A program made the translations under genes and the position numbers. Positions 5,610 to 10,010 of a stretch of DNA of 10,010 nt are shown one piece after another. Numbering within the stretch: the stretch's first letter is position 1; each line of letters opens with the position of its first letter. The notes beneath the pieces are model-generated. The model made no database searches and had not been told where the DNA came from. It saw nothing but the letters and a program-made list of their open reading frames with translations. Location of the stretch: NCBI GenBank assembly GCA_021106665.1, contig JAIOTR010000492.1:1-10010 (forward strand), given 5' to 3'. The stretch comes from Bacteroidales bacterium. Its GTDB lineage: Bacteria; Bacteroidota; Bacteroidia; Bacteroidales; JAADJA01.

Positions 5610-7349
5610 TTATATACTTGATAAAAAACTTACCAGGCTGATCTCCCTGTTAGAAATGTTCAACTTTTTTCTTAATCTGGTCCTTGCTACTTCAATGCTA
5701 TTTGGATTTCGATGTGTAATAGCTGCAATATCCTTGGTACTCATATTTAATCGGAGCAATGCACAAAGTTTTCTGTCGTTATCCCTTAGATTCGGAAAAT
5801 TTTGATTCAACTTTTTATAAAAATCCATATGTACTTCGCGGAACCGTTCCTCAAATACTTTCCAAATGTCTATGTCGATATTGGCTTGAAGGTCAAGAAT
5901 GATTTGCTGAATTATATCCTGGTTTTCTTTTTTAAATTTCGTTTTCACTTTTAATAATTTGTCACTGATATAATTTATCAGCTCGTTCTTTTTGACCAGG
6001 TACATTACATTAGTAGCCAATTCCCTGTTCTTGAAATCAAGTTCTTCTTTTAACTGTTGCTTCTCAAGTTGTAAATTCTCCTCTTCAATCTTAGCATGAT
6101 TGATTTTTATTCGTAATCTTCCATACAACAATATAAATAGCACTAAGACACTTATCAGTCCAATCGCAAATAAAAAATATTTGTAATTTGTTTTTTGTCG
6201 TTGAATTGACTTTATTTTTTGTTCATGATCAAAGATCAGGTTCATTTCCAATTGGGTTATTTTCTCCAGGTTTTGGATGTTGAATAAGCTGTCGTTGATC
6301 CTTTTAAACATTCGGTGATAACGATATGCATTTTCAAATTGATCCTGTTCTTTATATATATTGCTCATTCCTTTAGCCGCCTCTTTTATGTTTATTAAAT
6401 ATCCAATTTCAGAAGCAATTTGAATACCCGACTCAAAATATTGCAATGCCTTCTTTTTACTGTCTAACCTGCTATATAGCTTCCCAAGGCTTATATTGGC
6501 CGCCGCAATTCTATTATTATCTTTAATACTTTTACTTAGCTCCAGACTTTTTTCCATGTAAAATAGAGATGAGTCATATTCCGATTGAAGAAGAAAAATA
6601 TTACCAATATTATCATAATTGATTGCGAGATAATCCAGCCGGCTTATTTTTAAATTGAGTGAAATAGCTCTATTATAAAAATCCAAAGCTTTATCAAAAT
6701 GGCCATTCATCCTGTAAATTTCACCAACATTATTGTAAATTTTAGCCAGCCCTACTTCATCTTTTATATCTTCCCATATCACCATGCTATTTTGAAAATA
6801 TTCAAAAGCTTTATCATATTTTTCCTGATCGTAATAAGTTCCTCCAATTAAATTGTAAGTTTCAGCAAGTTTTTCTGGATGATTCAATTCTTTATATACT
6901 TCCATTGCTTCAAAAAGAACTTTTAAAGACTTCTCGTATTCAAATCGTCTTTGATATGTTTTACCTAACTCCAGTAATACATCAGCATGGAATTGTTCAT
7001 CTCCCGTTTTATTAAATCCTTCCTGAGATTCCAGAAAATAGTTCAGTGCAGCTACATAATCTTCTTTGATACTGGAATATTGACCCAAATAAAGAAGCGC
7101 TTCTGCTTTTCCTTTATAATCTTCTATTGTTTCGGATAAAACAAATGCTTGCTCTGCAAAATTGTAAGCTTTCAGAGGATCATCTTCCATCCAACCATTG
7201 GATAACATATTCAATACAATAATTTTCTCGGAAGGAATATTGGTTATGTACAAAATACGTTGCAGACTATCTCTATTGACTTCTGCTGCAATTGATAGAA
7301 AAGGCAATAAAAAACTTAAGAACAATATTATTTGCTTTATCCGAGACAT
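5610..7349 (-). CDS. Membrane-anchored TPR regulator with C-terminal LuxR-like HTH (upstream paralogue)
   Basis: A 579-residue protein with the same plan as its downstream neighbour: signal peptide 1-22 (ending SIAA), TPRs about 45-350, one membrane span about 389-409, coiled coil about 412-447, HTH about 518-563. The TPR helix starts fall at residues 80, 120, 160, 200, 240 and 280, again a strict 40-residue register and one or two repeats more than the neighbour. The HTH segment shares LNMSTKDI and ARTRLRKKL with the downstream paralogue, and both proteins end in a similar LxxFLSxI. The sequence diverges most at the presumed recognition region (THRNPNSIEV against TGQSISSIET), so DNA targets may differ. 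A good promoter lies 25 bases upstream. It probably senses a periplasmic ligand or partner through the TPRs; which one cannot be told. Confidence 0.85.
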   Translation of the reverse strand: MSRIKQIILFLSFLLPFLSIAAEVNRDSLQRILYITNIPSEKIIVLNMLSNGWMEDDPLKAYNFAEQAFVLSETIEDYKGKAEALLYLGQYSSIKEDYVAALNYFLESQEGFNKTGDEQFHADVLLELGKTYQRRFEYEKSLKVLFEAMEVYKELNHPEKLAETYNLIGGTYYDQEKYDKAFEYFQNSMVIWEDIKDEVGLAKIYNNVGEIYRMNGHFDKALDFYNRAISLNLKISRLDYLAINYDNIGNIFLLQSEYDSSLFYMEKSLELSKSIKDNNRIAAANISLGKLYSRLDSKKKALQYFESGIQIASEIGYLINIKEAAKGMSNIYKEQDQFENAYRYHRMFKRINDSLFNIQNLEKITQLEMNLIFDHEQKIKSIQRQKTNYKYFLFAIGLISVLVLFILLYGRLRIKINHAKIEEENLQLEKQQLKEELDFKNRELATNVMYLVKKNELINYISDKLLKVKTKFKKENQDIIQQIILDLQANIDIDIWKVFEERFREVHMDFYKKLNQNFPNLRDNDRKLCALLRLNMSTKDIAAITHRNPNSIEVARTRLRKKLNISNREISLVSFLSSI

Positions 7350-7374
7350 CTTTGATTTTGATAGAAAGAGCTAC

Positions 7375-7405
7375 CAAAATTACCAAAAAAAAGAATGGAT
7401 GTCAA
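7375..7405 (-). promoter_or_regulatory. Bacteroidota-type promoter of the TPR regulator operon
   Basis: Minus strand: TTG (7405-7403), 20 bases, then TAATTTTG (7382-7375), an exact match to TAnnTTTG with normal -33/-7 spacing. The -33 element directly abuts the stop codon of the ABC permease gene (7408-7406). The predicted leader before the ATG at 7349 is about 20 bases. It is the best promoter in the window and makes the regulator pair an independent transcription unit, though readthrough from the ABC genes remains possible since no terminator hairpin separates them. Confidence 0.65.
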
Positions 7406-8227
7406 TTAAATATCTCTTCTTTTAAGAATAAAATAAGACAATACCACAAATAGCATGGCATACACTAAACAAATACTTACATCGGTAATCGAAATAAACT
7501 CTTGAAAATCGTAATTAAAATCAGGTGTCTTAATTTTAATCAAGGATGTATTTGGAGTGCGGATAATGTTATTGATTGCATTCAGTGGTAAAAATGGAGT
7601 TATGCTATCATTCAGTTTATAATCAAAAATTGGTTCAACTATCAAATAAACAAAATGAACAACGAAAGTTATTCCAGTTTTTTTGAATATTATCCCCAAT
7701 AATAAACAAAACAAGAGGTAAGAAGTAATTTCTATAAAATATCCCAACAAAAAAATCATTTTACCAAATACATCACCTATTGAAGTTGAAGCAGAATGAA
7801 GGAACCCAAGATATAACCCTGAAAGAAAAACAATAAGGGTAGAGAATAAAGCCAAAACAATGATCAACTCAATTTTAGCCAAAAGAAAATCTTTCTTGCT
7901 AAATCCATTAATAATATTCGATCGAATTGTCAGGTAACTAAATTCATTGGTGATTATGATGATCACAATAATTCCGAGCACAATTTTAATAAAGTACCTT
8001 GCACTGGCTACATATGTTATATTCTGCCAGACATCCGGGAAATTGAAAACAATGGCTTTGAATATCCTGAATTTAGACGGCTCACCTGATTTCTCTGCAA
8101 TGTAGTCAATCAGTCCGGGAATTCCAAATATCATAATTGCCAATAGAGCAGCATAAAATATTAACATAAACCAAAAGGCTTTGTAACTTATGAATTTTTG
8201 CAACTCTATTTTAAGCAATCTAATCAT
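7406..8227 (-). CDS. ABC-2 type transporter permease
   Basis: A 273-residue integral membrane protein forming the channel partner of the ATPase encoded just upstream. About six membrane spans are visible: 17-38, 72-92, 118-141, 153-180, 184-200 and 248-267, with a basic C-terminus (KRRDI). Between spans 2 and 3, NEFSYLTIRSNIINGFSKKDFLLAK (residues 94-118) is the conserved cytoplasmic coupling segment of ABC-2 permeases in bacitracin/lantibiotic-export and related systems. The ATG lies inside the end of the ATPase gene (8-base overlap), so the two are translationally coupled. Substrate is not evident; family members export peptides, antibiotics or lipids or serve in envelope homeostasis. No accessory membrane-fusion protein or immunity gene is adjacent. 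Confidence 0.85.
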   Translation of the reverse strand: MIRLLKIELQKFISYKAFWFMLIFYAALLAIMIFGIPGLIDYIAEKSGEPSKFRIFKAIVFNFPDVWQNITYVASARYFIKIVLGIIVIIIITNEFSYLTIRSNIINGFSKKDFLLAKIELIIVLALFSTLIVFLSGLYLGFLHSASTSIGDVFGKMIFLLGYFIEITSYLLFCLLLGIIFKKTGITFVVHFVYLIVEPIFDYKLNDSITPFLPLNAINNIIRTPNTSLIKIKTPDFNYDFQEFISITDVSICLVYAMLFVVLSYFILKRRDI

Positions 8228-9119
8228 CCCGCTCTTTCAATAGTTCTAAAAATTGATTTTCAAGACTTTTTTTCTTTTCAGCCAAATGAGTGACAACTAT
8301 ACCTTTACCTACCAGATAACTGTTTACATTAAAAGCTGAGGTTCCCTCTTTAAGCTTAATTATTAATTGGTTATGCTCTTTTTTCAGATCAAGTACATTT
8401 TTATATTCATTCAGGGCAAGGCTTAATAGTTCCAGATTATTGGAGGCAATTTCAAGAGAATCAGATACATTTAGCACATCACTAACTTTACCGGAAAATA
8501 GTTTTTCACCGGATTTCAGAACTGCAACATGGGTACATGTTTTTTGAACTTCATCCAATAAATGACTTGCCAGGATTATTGTTATGCCCTCCTTTGCAAT
8601 CTTTATTATTAATTCCCTTATTTCAGCAATTCCTTTAGGGTCCAGGCCGTTTGTCGGTTCATCAAAAATCAATACTTCAGGATTACCAAGAAGTGCAGAA
8701 GCAATTGCCAATCTTTGCTTCATTCCATAAGAATATGTTTTAAATTTCGAGTCTCTCCTATCATATAATTCAACTATTTTAAGGACTCTTTCAATATCTG
8801 AATCACTAACTTCTTTGATGTTGGCAACAATTTTTAGATTTTTGACTGCTGATAAATAGGGATAAAAAATAGGTTGCTCCAGTATCGCTCCTATCCTTTT
8901 CCTGTTTTCTTTCGAATTGGGTTCTTCAAACCAGCTGAATGATCCGCTTTTGGCATTAATAACACTAAGAATTATTCCAAGTGTTGTAGTTTTACCACTC
9001 CCATTCGGTCCTAAAATCCCAAATACACAGCCTTTGTCTATTTCAAGATTAAGGTTTTTAACGGCATGGATTTTACCGTAATTTTTATTCAAGTCTTTTA
9101 TTGTGAGTACTTTTTCCAA
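8220..9119 (-). CDS. ABC transporter ATP-binding protein, starting at TTG
   Basis: A 299-residue ATPase powering the ABC-2 permease that overlaps it by 8 bases. Walker A is GPNGSGKT (37-44), Q-loop Gln82, signature SYGMKQRL (130-137, the variant usual in drug/bacitracin-type exporters), Walker B VLIFDE (149-154), D-loop GLDP (158-161) and H-switch His186 in ILASHLLDE. A C-terminal region of about 90 residues, ending SLENQFLELLKERDD, is typical of BcrA/NatA-like ATPases that work with ABC-2 permeases. All catalytic residues are present. The start is inferred: the frame upstream is closed by a stop about 35 bases before, with no ATG or GTG, and the next Met is Met133 inside the signature motif, so TTG at 9119 is the best candidate. 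Substrate unknown. Confidence 0.92.
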   Translation of the reverse strand: MEKVLTIKDLNKNYGKIHAVKNLNLEIDKGCVFGILGPNGSGKTTTLGIILSVINAKSGSFSWFEEPNSKENRKRIGAILEQPIFYPYLSAVKNLKIVANIKEVSDSDIERVLKIVELYDRRDSKFKTYSYGMKQRLAIASALLGNPEVLIFDEPTNGLDPKGIAEIRELIIKIAKEGITIILASHLLDEVQKTCTHVAVLKSGEKLFSGKVSDVLNVSDSLEIASNNLELLSLALNEYKNVLDLKKEHNQLIIKLKEGTSAFNVNSYLVGKGIVVTHLAEKKKSLENQFLELLKERDD

Positions 9120-9155
9120 GCTTGGTATTAAAATATTTGTAAGAAAATAGTATTA

Positions 9156-9163
9156 CAAAGGTG
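9156..9163 (-). promoter_or_regulatory. Candidate -7 promoter element for the ABC transporter operon
   Basis: The minus strand reads CACCTTTG, one base from TAnnTTTG, 36 bases before the TTG start. No -33 TTG is seen at the normal distance. The 119-base gap upstream holds no terminator hairpin, so transcription could also continue from the gene at 9239-9895. Confidence 0.33.
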
Positions 9164-9238
9164 CAATAATAAAAATTAAATTTGTGTATAAAAATTAAAG
9201 ACGATTAGTTTCCGAATTTATTACAAAATCCTGAAAAA

Positions 9239-9895
9239 CTAGAAAGGATCATTAAATGAGTTGAAATTGCCAGGCCTGAAACCTTGGCCAGAATATGGAT
9301 AACCACCATAAGGGCGATAACCATCAGATACTTCTATTTGACCCCTGATAAATACATTTTCGCCTAACTTATAATCCACTCCCATAATTATTCCTTTAAC
9401 ATCCGTATCAAATCCATTATAAACAGGATCCTGATTTTTAAACAAATTGATTTCCTTGTATACCGTACCTGAGATAACAAGCCTATCATTCATTTGATAG
9501 GATCCTTTTGCATAAACGAATGACCTGGGATAATTATATCCAGGATAACCATATTCATAATACCCGGATTCATCAAATGTATTAATAAATGAGGTTGCCA
9601 AAGTGGCGCCGGCGCTTAAAGTAAACCTTGGTGTTAAACGATAGCTTAAATGAGGCGATACATAAGTTCCAAAATAATAATCTGATCCAAATCCGGTTCC
9701 AAAAAATGTTCCTACTTCAGCCCGAAATTTAAGTTTTTTCTGCTCAATGTAATTGGCTACTTCTTCATCAAAGTCCGATTCAACATAGTCCTTGGAATGT
9801 TCCAGTTTCTTTGCAGTTTTTTCATCAATCTCAATTTGTCCAAATAGGAAAATGGGTAGTATTAAAATTAAAATGGCTACGGAAAAAGCTTTCAT
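9239..9895 (-). CDS. Putative outer-membrane beta-barrel protein with signal peptide
   Basis: I do not recognise a named family. I start it at ATG 9895 (218 residues), because MKAFSVAILILILPIFLFG followed by Gln is a clear signal peptide, whereas the frame's extension toward the window edge has no signal-like features. After a charged, helical segment (about 21-57), the rest alternates polar and hydrophobic residues in strand-like stretches rich in Tyr, Gly and Phe (FRAEVGTFFGTGFG, PHLSYRLTPRFTLSAGATLA, FIRGQIEV). This suggests an outer-membrane barrel of perhaps eight strands. The C-terminal 25 residues are Gly/Tyr/Pro-rich and end in Phe. It lies 119 bases before the ABC ATPase on the same strand. 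Function and any link to the transporter are unknown. Confidence 0.7.
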   Translation of the reverse strand: MKAFSVAILILILPIFLFGQIEIDEKTAKKLEHSKDYVESDFDEEVANYIEQKKLKFRAEVGTFFGTGFGSDYYFGTYVSPHLSYRLTPRFTLSAGATLATSFINTFDESGYYEYGYPGYNYPRSFVYAKGSYQMNDRLVISGTVYKEINLFKNQDPVYNGFDTDVKGIIMGVDYKLGENVFIRGQIEVSDGYRPYGGYPYSGQGFRPGNFNSFNDPF

Positions 9896-9901
9896 ACATC
9901 G

Positions 9902-9909
9902 CAAAATTA
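9902..9909 (-). promoter_or_regulatory. TAATTTTG -7-like element directly before the outer-membrane protein gene
   Basis: An exact TAnnTTTG match, but it ends only 6 bases before the ATG at 9895, so a transcript would be almost leaderless. No -33 TTG is found at 19-21 bases. It may be a real promoter with a very short leader or a chance match. Confidence 0.3.
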
Positions 9910-10010
9910 ATAAAAAATATGAATTCTCATTTAGAAAAAACTGTACCAATCTTTGTTGATTCCTTTTATCTTGTAACGAGATTAAACCCAGAATAGTTTT
10001 TAAAGTCAAA

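Noticed and set aside
4877..7425. Short plus-strand open frames over the TPR genes (4877-5068 and 7198-7425)
   Set aside because: They overlap well-supported minus-strand genes and have no recognisable features.
9896..10009. N-terminal extension of the outer-membrane protein to a TTG near the window edge
   Set aside because: The extension lacks family-like features and would bury a clear signal peptide in the interior; ATG at 9895 is a better start.

Overview
The window reads as a chromosomal segment from a member of the Bacteroidota (Bacteroidetes). The evidence is low GC, gene starts without Shine-Dalgarno sequences, several -7 elements of the TAnnTTTG type, a secreted LacZ-type beta-galactosidase, an ECF sigma factor, and TPR/transmembrane/helix-turn-helix regulators of a form typical of that phylum. 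The species cannot be named from the sequence. Every protein-coding gene I can support lies on the minus strand, so transcription runs from high to low coordinates.

Layout in transcription order, right to left: (1) 9895-9239, a signal-peptide-bearing protein with outer-membrane beta-barrel character. (2) 9119-7406, a two-gene ABC transporter: an ATPase starting at TTG and an overlapping ABC-2 type permease. (3) 7349-3995, two tandem paralogous regulators, each with a signal peptide, TPRs in an exact 40-residue register, one membrane span, a coiled coil and a LuxR/GerE-like HTH. They are separated by one base and have their own good promoter directly beside the permease stop codon. (4) A spacer of about 200 bases with a helically phased heptamer array and a 9-bp dyad. 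(5) 3795-2996, a 51-codon lysine-rich small ORF followed 17 bases later by an ECF sigma factor. (6) A 654-base gap. (7) 2342 to the window edge, the first 780 codons of a secreted GH2 beta-galactosidase.

The most unusual part is the gap at 2343-2995. It holds two tandem copies of a structured element of about 75 nt, each closed by an AGTAAGG/CCTTACT stem around an identical 32-base core, and each followed by its own intrinsic-terminator hairpin with a T-run on the minus strand. The imperfect pairs in these stems become G-U wobbles only in minus-strand RNA, which argues for two paralogous small RNAs or leader RNAs transcribed toward lacZ. In the copy next to lacZ, the terminator arms repeat the same GTAAGG/CCTTAC words, so alternative attenuator-like pairings are possible.

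As inference only: the membrane-tethered TPR regulators may sense periplasmic conditions or the ABC transporter's substrate, and the phased heptamers and the sigma factor could be part of their output. The RNA pair may regulate lacZ or outer-membrane genes elsewhere. None of these links is shown directly by the sequence.
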